In this document: piece by piece, positions 33,648 through 43,001 of the stretch
How the letters are laid out: each line of letters opens with the position of its first letter
Numbering within the stretch: position 1 is the stretch's first letter
Assembly: GCA_036502625.1 (NCBI GenBank)
Contig: DASXYG010000072.1
Span: 1-48,906 of the forward strand
From: DASXYG01 sp036502625
Lineage (GTDB): Bacteria; Actinomycetota; Actinomycetes; Streptosporangiales; Streptosporangiaceae
Reading direction: 5' to 3'
Length of the DNA: 48,906 nt
Translations under genes and position numbers: made by a program
The notes under the pieces: model-generated
The model's database searches: none
What the model was told of the DNA's origin: nothing
What the model saw: only the letters and a program-made list of their open reading frames with translations

Positions 33648-34355
33648 ATGATGGACGTTCGCGCGCTGGCATTCGACGTATTCGGCACGGTGGTCGACTT
33701 CCGGTCGACGATCATCGACGAGGGCCGCGCCATCGAGGCGCGCACCGGCGTCGCGGTCGACTGGGCCGAGCTCGCGGACCGCTGGCGCGGCCGCTACGCA
33801 CCGAACCTCGCGCGGGTGACGCGCGGCGAGCTGCCCTGGACCCCGCTGGACGCCCTGCACCGCATGGCGCTCGACGACGTCCTCGCCGAACTCGGCGGCG
33901 ACGCGCTCGGCGAGGCCGACCGTGCGGAGTTCAACCTGGTCTGGCACCGCCTGCGGCCCTGGCCCGACTCCGTAGCCGGCCTGACGGCGCTGCGCCGGAA
34001 CCACATCCTCACCACCATGTCGAACGGCAACGTGGCGCTGCTCGTCGACATGGCGCGCAACGCCGGGCTCCCGTGGGACTGCGTGCTGAGCGCGGAGCTG
34101 GTCCAGGCGTACAAACCCGACCCGCGGACGTACCAGATGGTGCCGCGGCTGCTGGCGCTGCGGCCCGACCAGGTGATGATGGTCGCCGCGCACGTCCAGG
34201 ACCTGCGCGCGGCCGCCGCCGAGGGCCTGCGCACGGCGTTCGTGCCGCGCCCGTACGAACACGGCCCGGCGACGGTGCTCCCCGGCCCGGAGGAGCTCGC
34301 CGGCATCGACGTGGTGGCCGACGACCTGGCGGACCTGGCCGTACGGCTGGGCTAG
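33648..34355 (+). CDS. Haloacid dehalogenase, type II
   Basis: A 235-residue HAD hydrolase of the type II 2-haloacid dehalogenase group, which removes halide from L-2-haloacids with inversion. Motif I is ALAFDVFGTVVD with the nucleophilic Asp and the Val/Phe typical of dehalogenases. TTMSNGN is motif II, YKPDPRTY supplies motif III Lys, and VAAHVQDLRAAA takes the place of motif IV. The ATG at 33648 lies ten bases after GGGAG; a GTG at 33624 and an ATG at 33651 are alternatives. Its stop overlaps the stop of convergent sbcC in a shared CTAG. Confidence 0.88.
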   Translation: MMDVRALAFDVFGTVVDFRSTIIDEGRAIEARTGVAVDWAELADRWRGRYAPNLARVTRGELPWTPLDALHRMALDDVLAELGGDALGEADRAEFNLVWHRLRPWPDSVAGLTALRRNHILTTMSNGNVALLVDMARNAGLPWDCVLSAELVQAYKPDPRTYQMVPRLLALRPDQVMMVAAHVQDLRAAAAEGLRTAFVPRPYEHGPATVLPGPEELAGIDVVADDLADLAVRLG

Positions 34356-37300
34356 AGCGCGGCGGCCAGGGTGGAGCCCGCGCGGTCCTTGGTGACGACC
34401 AGGCGGGCGGTGATGCGGGCGCGCAGCTCGGCGACGTGGCTGACCACGCCGACCGCGCGGCCGCCGTCGCGGAGGTCGTCGAGGACGTCCATGACCTCGT
34501 CGAGGGTGTCGGCGTCGAGGCTGCCGAAGCCCTCGTCGACGAACAGCGTGGCGATCTCCGCGCCGCCGGCCTCGGCGGTCACGACGTCCGCGAGACCGAG
34601 GGCGAGGGCCAGCGAGCAGATGAAGGTCTCGCCGCCGGAGAGGGTGGCGGGCTCGCGGGGGCGCATCGTCCACGTGTCGACGACCTTCAGGCCCAGGCCG
34701 CCACCGCCCTTGCGGAGGTCGCCCTTGGTGCGGTCGGTGGTGTGCTCAAGGAGGTAGCGGCCGCCGGACATCCGGGCCAGCCGGGCGTTCGCCGCCGCCA
34801 CCACCTGTTCGAGCCGCGCCGCGAGGACGTACGCGGACAGCTTCATGTGGTCGCGGTTCTCCGCGGCCTTGCCCGAGGTGAGGTCGGCCATCCGGGTGGC
34901 CACCGCGTGCCGGTACGCCGCCGGACGCCACTCGGAGACGCGGTCCCCCAACTCGGCGCCGAGCTCGACGAGCCGGGTGTGCCGTACGCGCGCCCGGTCG
35001 CGCTCCGAGGCCGCGGCCGTACGCGCGTCGGTCGCGGCGACCAGCCCCGCCTCGATGGCGTCAAGATCAGGCGCGGCCATCTCCGCCGCGGCGACCAGCT
35101 CAGGGTCACCGAGCAGCCCCCGCACCGTAGCCTCCTCGGCATCGAACACCCGCCGCCTCTCCTCGGCCTCGGCAAGCGCCGCGTCACTCAGCAACGCCCG
35201 CCGCACAGCGTCCACCGCGGCACGGCCGCGAGCGTCCTCGTCCGCGGGCTCGGTGCCGGGGAAGCCCGCGGCGAGGGCGGCCTCCGTTGCGGCGTGGTGG
35301 GCGTCGAGGAGTTCGCGGTGGGCGGTCGCCGCGCGGGTGATCGCGTCGGTGGCCGTGCGCAGGGCGGTGGCCTCGGTGGTCAGGCGGTCGGCGCGGGCCT
35401 CGATGGTGGGGTCGTCGCCGCGCGCGGCGTCGAGGATCGCGGCGACGCGGTCGGCCTCGGCGGCCAGCGCGGCCGTACGGGTGCGCAGCTCGGCGACGGC
35501 CGCCGCGATCTCGGTGGCCCGTAGCCGCGCGCCGTCGAGCTCGGCGGACGCGGCACGGAAGCGCGCGTCCAGCCGCTCGGCCTCCGCGCGCGCCGCCTCG
35601 GCGTCGCGGTGCGCGGCGCGGTGGGCGTCGCGTTCGGCGGTGGCGTCCGCGACCGTACGCTCGCCCGCCTGCGCGGTGGCCGCCTCCAGGGCCGCCCGTA
35701 CCTCGGTGACCTGCGTGTCCGCGGCCTCGCGCGCGGTGCTGGCCCGCTCGTAGCGCTCCTCCGCGGCGCGCTCGACCTCCTGGGTGGGCGCGTCGGAGGC
35801 CGGGTGCGCCGGGTCGGGATGCTCGGCGGAACCGCACACCGGGCAGGGTCCGCCGGCGGCCAGGCCGGTGGCGAGCTCGGCGGCCATCCCGGCGATGCGC
35901 GCCTCGCGTACGTTCTGGAGGCGCTCGCGGAGGTCCTGCGCGGTGTCCGTGGCGGCGGTCGCCGCGGCCTGCGCCCGGACCAGCCGCCCGCCCAGGTCGT
36001 CCCGCCGTACGGCCGCGGTCAGCCGCGCCTCGGCGGCCTCGATCGCCGCCGCGATGCCGGACCCCGCCGCCCCCTTCTCCCGGGCCGCGTCCCGTGCCTT
36101 CTCCAGCTCCGCACACCGCCCGGGCAGTTCCTGAAGCGCCTTCGCGACCCGCGCCTCCTCCGCGCCGAGCCGCCCCCGCTCCCCCTCGGCCTCCCGCACC
36201 CGCTCCCGCACATCCCGCAGCCGCGCCGCCTCCCCCCGCAACCCGTCAATCCGCGCCGCCTCGTCCCGCCGCCCCCGCTCCGCATCCTCGAGCAGCCGCA
36301 GCAACGGCCCCACGTCCCCGCCCAGCCCCCCGGCGCCCTCGCCCGCCCCCAGCACCTCACCCGGGAGGTCCACGAACGCGGCGACGGCGGCCAGGGACCG
36401 GGTCGCCGCCGCCGTGGCCTCCTCGTAACGGCGCGTACGGTCGTCCGCGGCGTCCAAAAGGGGCCGGACTCCTGCCGCGCGGCGGGCGTTCTCGATGGTG
36501 GTGGCCAGGGCCGCGCGTTCGTCGGCGCGGGCGGCCAGGGCCGTGGCGCGGGATGTGGCCTCGGCGTGGCGGCGCTTGCGGTCGGCCAGGGCGCGGGCCG
36601 CGTCGGTGTCCGTACGGGCCTGGTCGGCGCGTTTCGCCGCGGCGGCGAGATCGGCCTCCGCCGTGCTCAGGGCGTCGCGGGCGGCCACGTCGAGCAGGGC
36701 GGCCCAGGCCGGGAGCGCCTCGGGGTCGTCCGGGCGCTCGTCCGCGCGCGGCGGCTCGGGCGCGCCGAGCTCGAGCTGGGCGGGCTCCTCGGGCGGCGCG
36801 ATCTTCAGGTCGCCGGCGACCTCCGCAATGAGGTCCGCGACCCCGAACGCCGTACGGTGCAGCGCCTCGGACGTACGCCAGGTGCGCGTGCGCTGCTCCG
36901 CCAGCCACCCCTCGACCAGGGCGTACACCTCCGTGGCGAACAGCCGCTCCAGCACGCCGCGGCGCTCCTCGGCCCCGGCCCGCAGGAACCGCGCGAACTC
37001 CCCCTGCGGCAGCAGCGCCACCTGGCAGAACTGCTCAGCGGACATCCCCATCAGGCCGCTGAGCAGGAGCCCCGCCTCGTCGAGCCGCGTCGTCAGCGCG
37101 GACCACCCGCCGTCCGCGAGCTCCTCGACGGTGACCGAGGCGTGCTCCCGCGTCTCCCCCTCGCCGCGCCGCTTCGGCCGCGCCCACTCCGGCGACCGCC
37201 GCACCCGCAGCCGCCGCCCCCGGATGGTGAGCTCCAGCTCGACGCGGGGCCCGCGGTCGCGCGGCGCGTGGTCGCTGTGCAGCGTCTTCGCCTGGTTGCG

Positions 37301-37477
37301 CTGCCCCGGCACCCTGCCGTACAGCGCGAAGCACACGGCGTCCAGCACGCTGGTCTTGCCCGCGCCGGTGGGCCCGTGGATGAGGAAGAGCCCGGCGTCG
37401 GACAGCTCGTCGAAGTCGATCTCCTCGGTGCCCGCGAACGGGCCGAACGCGGTCAGCGCGAGCCGGTGCAGCCGCAT
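34352..37477 (-). CDS. sbcC: SbcC, ATPase subunit of the SbcCD nuclease
   Basis: A 1041-residue SMC-like ATPase that works with SbcD to cut DNA hairpins and blocked ends. Walker A GPTGAGKT is at 35-42, the zinc hook CPVC lies near 543-546 midway between Arg/Glu/Ala-rich coiled coils, and the C terminus has the signature LSGGETF (near 944) and Walker B LFVDEGFGSLD (near 975). The ATG overlaps the stop of sbcD (TGATG). Plus-strand composition flips from C/A-rich to G/T-rich twice inside the gene, near 35225 and 36365, which is unrelated to its transcription. The long overlapping frame on the other strand is a shadow. Confidence 0.96.
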   Translation of the reverse strand: MRLHRLALTAFGPFAGTEEIDFDELSDAGLFLIHGPTGAGKTSVLDAVCFALYGRVPGQRNQAKTLHSDHAPRDRGPRVELELTIRGRRLRVRRSPEWARPKRRGEGETREHASVTVEELADGGWSALTTRLDEAGLLLSGLMGMSAEQFCQVALLPQGEFARFLRAGAEERRGVLERLFATEVYALVEGWLAEQRTRTWRTSEALHRTAFGVADLIAEVAGDLKIAPPEEPAQLELGAPEPPRADERPDDPEALPAWAALLDVAARDALSTAEADLAAAAKRADQARTDTDAARALADRKRRHAEATSRATALAARADERAALATTIENARRAAGVRPLLDAADDRTRRYEEATAAATRSLAAVAAFVDLPGEVLGAGEGAGGLGGDVGPLLRLLEDAERGRRDEAARIDGLRGEAARLRDVRERVREAEGERGRLGAEEARVAKALQELPGRCAELEKARDAAREKGAAGSGIAAAIEAAEARLTAAVRRDDLGGRLVRAQAAATAATDTAQDLRERLQNVREARIAGMAAELATGLAAGGPCPVCGSAEHPDPAHPASDAPTQEVERAAEERYERASTAREAADTQVTEVRAALEAATAQAGERTVADATAERDAHRAAHRDAEAARAEAERLDARFRAASAELDGARLRATEIAAAVAELRTRTAALAAEADRVAAILDAARGDDPTIEARADRLTTEATALRTATDAITRAATAHRELLDAHHAATEAALAAGFPGTEPADEDARGRAAVDAVRRALLSDAALAEAEERRRVFDAEEATVRGLLGDPELVAAAEMAAPDLDAIEAGLVAATDARTAAASERDRARVRHTRLVELGAELGDRVSEWRPAAYRHAVATRMADLTSGKAAENRDHMKLSAYVLAARLEQVVAAANARLARMSGGRYLLEHTTDRTKGDLRKGGGGLGLKVVDTWTMRPREPATLSGGETFICSLALALGLADVVTAEAGGAEIATLFVDEGFGSLDADTLDEVMDVLDDLRDGGRAVGVVSHVAELRARITARLVVTKDRAGSTLAAAL

Positions 37478-38634
37478 CAGCCGGACGCCTCGGCCTGCCG
37501 CACCGCCTCGAACGCGCGGAACAGCAGGTCGCGCTCGTCGCCGTCGGCCTCGGACCCGCGCATGGCCGCGACGAAGTCCAGCGCGATCTCCGTCTCCGAG
37601 CGCTCGGCGACCCGGCTCGCCCAGGAGCCCTCGCGGAGCCGTTCGCCGCCCTCGGGCTCGAACGCCAGCACCAGGGTGTGCGGGAACCGTTCGCGCAGCC
37701 GCTCCATCGCGGCCTCGGGCCGTACGGGATCGGTGAGCGTCACCTGGAGCCGGTGGCCCTCGTACGCGGCCCAGTCGCCGCCGGTGAGCATGTCGTCGAT
37801 GCGCCCGCGCACCCGGGCGATCGGGCGCGGCACCGGCGCCTCGACGAACGTGGCGTCCTTGATCCCCGACGGCCCGATCTCCACCAGCCAGCCGCCCTTG
37901 ACCTGGTGCTCCTCGGAGAAGGAGTACGCCAGCGGTGACCCGGAGTAGCGGACGCGGCCGTCGTCGCCGAGCGTCTGCCGGCCGTGCAGGTGGCCGAGCG
38001 CCGCGTAGTCGACGCCGTCGAACGTGGCGGCGGGCACGATCGCGGACCCGCCCACGCTGATGTCGCGCTCGCTGTCGCTGGCCTGCCCGCCGGTCACGAA
38101 CGCGTGCGCCAGCACGATCGACCGCGTGCCGCCGGGCCGTTTCCCGAGGTCGGCGCGCACCCGCCCCATCGCGTGGCCGAGCGCGGCCGTATGGCTCCGC
38201 TCGCCCAGCCCCCACGGCACCCGCACCAGCTCGGGCTCGATGTACGGAATGCCGTACACGACCACGGGCCCGTACTCGTCCTCGCACTCCACGGGCGCGT
38301 CGAGCGCCTCCGGATCGGTCCGGATGTGGATCCCCGCGGCGTCCATCAGCCCCGCCCCGAACCCGAGCCGCCGCGCCGAGTCGTGGTTCCCGCTGATCAG
38401 TACGGTACGGACCCCCGTGTCCCGCAACCGCTGCAACGCCTCGTGCAGCAGGGCCACCGCGTCGACGGACGGCAGCGCCCGGTCATAGACGTCCCCGGAC
38501 ACCACCACAAGATCAACCCGCTCGCTCCGCACCACATCGACCAGATGATCGACGTACGCCCCCTGAGCCCCGAGCATGTCCTCCCGATGGAACGACCGCC
38601 CCAGATGCCAGTCAGACGTGTGCATCACGCGCAT
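37477..38634 (-). CDS. sbcD: SbcD, nuclease subunit of SbcCD
   Basis: A 385-residue Mre11-like manganese nuclease. Phosphodiesterase motifs are present: HTSDWHLG (5-12), SGDVYDR (47-53), GNHDS (about 80-84), and later LAHAF and GHLHG. It forms a complex with SbcC, encoded one base downstream. The ATG at 38634 gives the usual N terminus; no ribosome site is seen, so the message may be leaderless. A TAGCGT hexamer shortly upstream could be the -10 element. Confidence 0.95.
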   Translation of the reverse strand: MRVMHTSDWHLGRSFHREDMLGAQGAYVDHLVDVVRSERVDLVVVSGDVYDRALPSVDAVALLHEALQRLRDTGVRTVLISGNHDSARRLGFGAGLMDAAGIHIRTDPEALDAPVECEDEYGPVVVYGIPYIEPELVRVPWGLGERSHTAALGHAMGRVRADLGKRPGGTRSIVLAHAFVTGGQASDSERDISVGGSAIVPAATFDGVDYAALGHLHGRQTLGDDGRVRYSGSPLAYSFSEEHQVKGGWLVEIGPSGIKDATFVEAPVPRPIARVRGRIDDMLTGGDWAAYEGHRLQVTLTDPVRPEAAMERLRERFPHTLVLAFEPEGGERLREGSWASRVAERSETEIALDFVAAMRGSEADGDERDLLFRAFEAVRQAEASG

Positions 38635-38723
38635 GTCGAGACACGCTAGCGAGGAGTGGCCCCTGGTACCCGTGGTTCCCCCGGCGCGCCGCAAAGGATC
38701 TTCGACATTCCCCGCCATTCACG

Positions 38724-40700
38724 CTATGTACGGCTCACCCGGAAGATCACGACCAGGACGCGGAGGGCGAGGACGGCGGCCACCACGAACAGGCTGTAGC
38801 CGAAGAGTTGGTACAGGGTTACGGATGGGGCTACTCGGGGGCCGCCTGTGGTGCCGAGGAGTTGGGCGGCCATTACGCCTGTCGTGGCCGCCAGGATCGT
38901 TAGCAGGACCTGGTGGAGGATGCCGGTTACGTAGCGGCGGTCGCGGTCTTCGGAGAAGAGGCGGATGTTCATGGTCAGGCGGCCGCTTTCGGCGGCGCTG
39001 GCGATGCGGTCGATGCGGCGGGGGAGGCGGCGGAGCATCGGGAGCAGGGTGATCAGCTCGTCCGTCACGGCCTTGCGGGCGGCTTGCGGGGTGAGCTGTT
39101 CGGTTACGTGGCCGCTGGCGAAGGCGCGGGCCTCGGCTACCAGGTTGAAGCCGGGGGCCAGGGCGGCGAGGGTGCCCTCGATCGTGGCGAGGGCGCGGAA
39201 GACGGCGGCGATGTCCGGCGGGACGGACAGGCCGTACGTCGTGATGATCCGGAACAGGTCGGTGAACATGCGGACGCTGGGCGGGGTGCCGGGCGCGAGG
39301 TAGCGGGCCATGAACTGGCCGAGTGCGCGTTCGAGGCGGGCCTCGTCGATCTCGTCGGGACGGGACACGACCTCCAGGAGGGCGTCGCTCACGCCGAGCG
39401 GGTCGCCGCGGTCCATCGCGAGCAGGAGGCGCTGCAGGGCGGCGCGCAGCGAGCCGTCGAGGCGGCCGACCGAGCCGAAGTCGAGCAGGCCGAGGCGCCC
39501 GTCGGTGAGCAGCAGGATGTTGCCGGGGTGCGGGTCGGCGTGGAAGACGCCGTCGATCATGATCTGCCGCAGCAGGCAGCTCAGCAGCGAGCGGGCCAGC
39601 GCGTGCGGGTCGAGGCCGCGGTCGGCGATCTCCGGCGCGGCGGCGGACAGCGTGACGCCGTCGAGCCGCTGCATGACCAGCACGCGCCGGGTGCACATCG
39701 GTTCGTACGGCGTCGGGTAGCGCACCGCGGACGCGTCGTCCGGGCGTACGGCGACGACCGACGCCATGTTCGCCGCCTCGACACGGAAGTCCAGCTCCTC
39801 GCGGATGGCCACGGCGAACCCGGCCGCGAGGTCGCGGGCCCCGAGTGTGCGGCCCCATTCCGTACGCTCGCTCAGCGTGCTCGCGAGCCGGGCCATGATC
39901 TCCAGGTCGCGGTCCACCACGGAGCCGATGCCCGGCCGCTGCACCTTCACCACGACGTCCTCGCCGGTGGGCAGCCGCGCCGCGTGGACCTGCGCGATGG
40001 ACGCGGCGGCGATCGGCTCCCGGTCGAACGCGGCGAACACCTCCTCAGGCGGCGCCCCGAGCTCCTGCGTCAGCACCCGCTCGACCTCCGGCCAAGCCGC
40101 GGGGGTGGCGCTGTCCTGTAGCCGCCCCAGCTCGTCGGTGAACTCCTGCGGCAGCAGGTCGCGCCGGGTGGCCATCACCTGGCCGAGCTTCACGAACGCC
40201 ACGCCGCCGTCCTCCAAGGCCTCGCGCAGCGACCTTGCCAGCCGGGCGCGCCCGCTCGACCGCCCCTCGGGGGTGCGGCCGCGGAGGTACGGGCCGAGGC
40301 CGTGGCGGATCGCGATCCGCGAGATGGCGGCGTACCTCCGGGCGCGGCGCATCCGCCCCCGTACGCCGCGGACCATCTCCAGCGGCCCCGGTACGGACCC
40401 GGTCGGGACCAGCACCTCCGCGATCACCAGGATGATCATGGCGATCACCGCGATGCAGGCGATCAGCAGGATGATGAACCACAGCGGCACCCACGGGTTG
40501 TGCGCCTCGCGGAACTGCCCGGCGAACGCCCGCGCGATCGGCGTCGAGATCGCGTATCCGGCCGCGCCCGCGACGAACGTGCGCACCAGGCCGAAGCGCA
40601 CCCCGAGCAGCCGCCGCGGCACCACGACGAGCAGCACGAACGCGCCGACGATGCTCGCGATCGCCGCGATCGTGAAGCCGACACCGTTGATCGTGTTCAT
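38724..40700 (-). CDS. ABC1/AarF (UbiB)-family kinase-like membrane protein
   Basis: A 658-residue protein of the AarF/UbiB/ADCK family, which supports quinone biology or lipid handling. The N-terminal roughly 110 residues hold three hydrophobic segments, an unusual extension. The kinase-like core has FVKLGQVMATRRDLLP (KxGQ motif), an Ala-rich ATP loop (AAASIAQVHAA), the lysine in VVKVQRP, HADPHPGN (catalytic loop) and LLDFGSVG (metal loop). Two more membrane segments close the C terminus (about 600-655). The ATG at 40700 follows GGGGG(T). Its last part (38724-39150) has G/T-rich plus-strand composition. Confidence 0.92.
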   Translation of the reverse strand: MNTINGVGFTIAAIASIVGAFVLLVVVPRRLLGVRFGLVRTFVAGAAGYAISTPIARAFAGQFREAHNPWVPLWFIILLIACIAVIAMIILVIAEVLVPTGSVPGPLEMVRGVRGRMRRARRYAAISRIAIRHGLGPYLRGRTPEGRSSGRARLARSLREALEDGGVAFVKLGQVMATRRDLLPQEFTDELGRLQDSATPAAWPEVERVLTQELGAPPEEVFAAFDREPIAAASIAQVHAARLPTGEDVVVKVQRPGIGSVVDRDLEIMARLASTLSERTEWGRTLGARDLAAGFAVAIREELDFRVEAANMASVVAVRPDDASAVRYPTPYEPMCTRRVLVMQRLDGVTLSAAAPEIADRGLDPHALARSLLSCLLRQIMIDGVFHADPHPGNILLLTDGRLGLLDFGSVGRLDGSLRAALQRLLLAMDRGDPLGVSDALLEVVSRPDEIDEARLERALGQFMARYLAPGTPPSVRMFTDLFRIITTYGLSVPPDIAAVFRALATIEGTLAALAPGFNLVAEARAFASGHVTEQLTPQAARKAVTDELITLLPMLRRLPRRIDRIASAAESGRLTMNIRLFSEDRDRRYVTGILHQVLLTILAATTGVMAAQLLGTTGGPRVAPSVTLYQLFGYSLFVVAAVLALRVLVVIFRVSRT

Positions 40701-40767
40701 CCGCACCCCCAGACCCGCGAGCATCCTATGGGCGTCGCGGCGGGCGTACGGCGGGAACGCGCGGCGG

Positions 40768-41721
40768 TCAGGCGGTGGGCGCGAGCACCCGGACGAGCTC
40801 CTCGGGCTCCAGCGTCGGCAGCGCCGCGATGACCGGCGTGGTCAGGCCGTTCTCGACGTAGCGGCGGATGTGCGCGCGGCACTGCTCGGCGGTGCCGTGC
40901 ACGATGAGCTGGTCGACGACCTCGTCCGGGATGACCGCGTTCGCGCCCTTGCGGTCGCCGGCGGCCCACAGCCGGTTCATCTCGGCGATCAGCTCGCCGC
41001 GCCCCAGCCACTCGTGGAACTTCGCGTAGACGGGCACGGTCAGGTAGCTGCTGATCATGCGGCGGCCGATGGCCCGCGCTTGGTCGGCGTCCTCGGTGAC
41101 GCAGACGAAGATCCGCGCGATCAGCTCGGTGTCCGGCCCGACGACGCCGCGGATCTGCCGTACGTCCTCCGCGGACAGCCAGTTCGTGATGGCGCCGTCG
41201 GCCTCGGACGCGGCCAGCCGCAGCATGCCCGGGCGCAGCGCGGCCAGCACGATGGACGGCGGCACGGCGGGCGGCCGCTCCATGCGGAAGCCGGTGACCT
41301 CGAAGGTGTCGTACGCCTCCGTGATCTTCTCGCCGGTCATCGCGGCCTTGCAGAACCGCAGCATGTCGCGGGTGTGCTTGAACGGCTCCTCGAACGGAAT
41401 CGCGTTCCACGCCTGCACGATGGCCGGGGACGACGCGCCGAGGCCGAGCACGAACCTGCCGGGCGCGGCGTCGGCCATGGTGGCCGCGCTCATCGCCATG
41501 ACGGCCGGGCCGCGGGTGAACGCGGGCACGATCGCGGTGCCGAGCCGCAGCGTCGGCCCCCACTCGCCGGCCAGCGCGAGCGGTACGAACGCGTCGGCGC
41601 CGCTGTGCTCGGCGGACCACACGTCGGTGTAGCCGAGCCCGGCCATCTCGGCGACGATCTTGCGGTGGTCGGGGAGGGAGAGGTTCGTGAGCGGAAGGGT
41701 GATCCCCCAGCGGTCGGTCAT
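40768..41721 (-). CDS. LLM-class F420-dependent oxidoreductase
   Basis: A 317-residue luciferase-like TIM-barrel protein, probably using coenzyme F420 like most actinobacterial members. Conserved parts include LGYTDVWSAEH near the N terminus, RGPAVMAMSAATM and GRFVLGLGASS. The reaction is unknown; relatives reduce or oxidise alcohols, sugars or secondary metabolites. The ATG at 41721 is taken because the upstream frame crosses into regulatory sequence. A 14-base palindrome 52 bases upstream suggests TetR-type control. Confidence 0.88.
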   Translation of the reverse strand: MTDRWGITLPLTNLSLPDHRKIVAEMAGLGYTDVWSAEHSGADAFVPLALAGEWGPTLRLGTAIVPAFTRGPAVMAMSAATMADAAPGRFVLGLGASSPAIVQAWNAIPFEEPFKHTRDMLRFCKAAMTGEKITEAYDTFEVTGFRMERPPAVPPSIVLAALRPGMLRLAASEADGAITNWLSAEDVRQIRGVVGPDTELIARIFVCVTEDADQARAIGRRMISSYLTVPVYAKFHEWLGRGELIAEMNRLWAAGDRKGANAVIPDEVVDQLIVHGTAEQCRAHIRRYVENGLTTPVIAALPTLEPEELVRVLAPTA

Positions 41722-41772
41722 CGGTACCCACACTCCGTCGGCGGCGTCAGGAGCCGCCATCGTATCCCCGGG

Positions 41773-41786
41773 ACCGACCGGTCGGT
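41773..41786. promoter_or_regulatory. TetR-type operator palindrome
   Basis: ACCGACCGGTCGGT is a perfect 14-base palindrome of the kind bound by many actinobacterial TetR regulators. It lies 52 bases upstream of the LLM oxidoreductase start and about 110 bases from the small membrane protein on the other side. No TetR gene is in the window. Confidence 0.6.
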
Positions 41787-41896
41787 ATGGGCGGCGGTGC
41801 GCAAGTCTGGGCCCCGGTCTGGGCCCGTGAGCCCAAGCGGGCGCCCCGGGCCGGCGGCTAGGTTCGACACCGATGTCGGACACGTACGGAGCGTTG

Positions 41897-42211
41897 ATGG
41901 GACCGACCACCGACCGTGCCGGACCGGACCGGGGCGCCGGGACCTTCGAGTGGCTCGGGCTCGGCGTGCTGGCCGCGATCATCGTGGTCACGCTCCAGCT
42001 CGCGGGCGTCGGCCACGTGTTCTCCGCCGGCGTGTCGCGTACGGTCTGCGCGATGCTGACGTCCTGCGACATACGACCGCCCCGGCAGAAGCCGATCACG
42101 CCCCCGATCGACCGCCCGGTGCCGCGGCCGGATCCGAGCCCCACCGGGGCCAAGGTGCACTGCCACGCCATCTGGCGCCTCCCCGACGGCACGTACAAGC
42201 ACTGTTCCTAG
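41897..42211 (+). CDS. Small membrane protein of unknown function
   Basis: A 104-residue protein with one hydrophobic helix near residues 20-38 and a short extracytoplasmic tail. The tail holds four cysteines, including CAMLTSC and KVHCHAIWRLPDG...CS at the end, and a Pro-rich middle (RPVPRPDPSP). The ATG at 41897 follows GGAG by five bases and is preferred over the ATG at 41873. No family is recognised. It is divergent from the LLM oxidoreductase. Confidence 0.6.
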   Translation: MGPTTDRAGPDRGAGTFEWLGLGVLAAIIVVTLQLAGVGHVFSAGVSRTVCAMLTSCDIRPPRQKPITPPIDRPVPRPDPSPTGAKVHCHAIWRLPDGTYKHCS

Positions 42212-42248
42212 CCCCGTCACGGCGGCCCCTTGGGTAACTTTGACGGCT

Positions 42249-42929
42249 ATGGCAAGCAATGCGCTGACCTCGGGCGCCAGGCGTATCTGCGCGGGCCTCA
42301 TGCAGCGGGGCTGGCGGCGGGTCCAGGCACTGGGCATGATCAGCGCGGATACCACGATGGGGCGCCGGTTCGCGGCGATGGGGCGCGGCGCCAGCATCGC
42401 GTTCCCGCCCGCGACGATCTTCGGCGAGCCGTGGATCCGCATCGGCGCCGACACCCTGATCGGCCAGCACATCACGCTGTCCGCGGGCATGGTGCCGGGG
42501 CTCGACCTCGGCCCCGACCCGGTCGTGACGATCGGCGCGCGCTGCACTATCGGCCGCGGCTCCCACATCGTGGGCCACCAGTCCATCGAGATCGGCGACG
42601 ACGTCTTCACCGGCCCGTACGTCTACGTCACCGACCAGAACCACGCGTACGAGGACCCGGACACCCCGATCGGGCGCCAGTGGCCGAAGAACGAGCCCGT
42701 CCGCATCGGCCCCGGCTGCTGGCTCGGCACGGGCGCGATCGTGCTCCCCGGCACCACGATCGGGCGGAACGTGGTGGTCGCCGGCGGCGCCGTCGTCCGC
42801 GGCACGTTCGGCGACCACTGCGTGCTCGCCGGGGTGCCCGCCCGGGTCATCCGCAGGTACGTACCGGGTGAGGGATGGATCCGCGTCAACGGCACCGAGC
42901 TCGACGCCACCGCCGTACCCCCGGCCTGA
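42249..42929 (+). CDS. Hexapeptide-repeat acyltransferase
   Basis: A 226-residue left-handed beta-helix acyltransferase of the maltose/galactoside O-acetyltransferase type. Hexapeptide turns can be followed through IRIGADTLIG, VTIGARCTIGRG, IEIGDDVFTG and VRIGPGCWLGTGAIVLPG. The catalytic His candidate is in DQNHAY. The ATG at 42249 is chosen; TAACTT at 42235-42240 ends eight bases before it, so the message could be leaderless. It would transfer an acetyl or other acyl group to a sugar or cell-wall precursor. Confidence 0.88.
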   Translation: MASNALTSGARRICAGLMQRGWRRVQALGMISADTTMGRRFAAMGRGASIAFPPATIFGEPWIRIGADTLIGQHITLSAGMVPGLDLGPDPVVTIGARCTIGRGSHIVGHQSIEIGDDVFTGPYVYVTDQNHAYEDPDTPIGRQWPKNEPVRIGPGCWLGTGAIVLPGTTIGRNVVVAGGAVVRGTFGDHCVLAGVPARVIRRYVPGEGWIRVNGTELDATAVPPA

Positions 42930-42987
42930 CGGCGTCCGTCAGGCGCCCTCAGGTCCCCGTACCGCCAGGTCCGGCGGCACGGGGACC
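42924..42987. terminator. Double hairpin terminator between convergent genes
   Basis: GCCTGACGG (42924-42932) pairs with CCGTCAGGC (42936-42944), partly inside the end of the acyltransferase gene. GGTCCCCGT (42952-42960) pairs with ACGGGGACC (42979-42987), with CCGCC/GGCGG extending the stem inside. The second hairpin ends 14 bases before the DUF305 gene stop, so it can end both transcripts. Confidence 0.75.
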
Positions 42988-43001
42988 CCAGCGAGGTGCG
43001 C

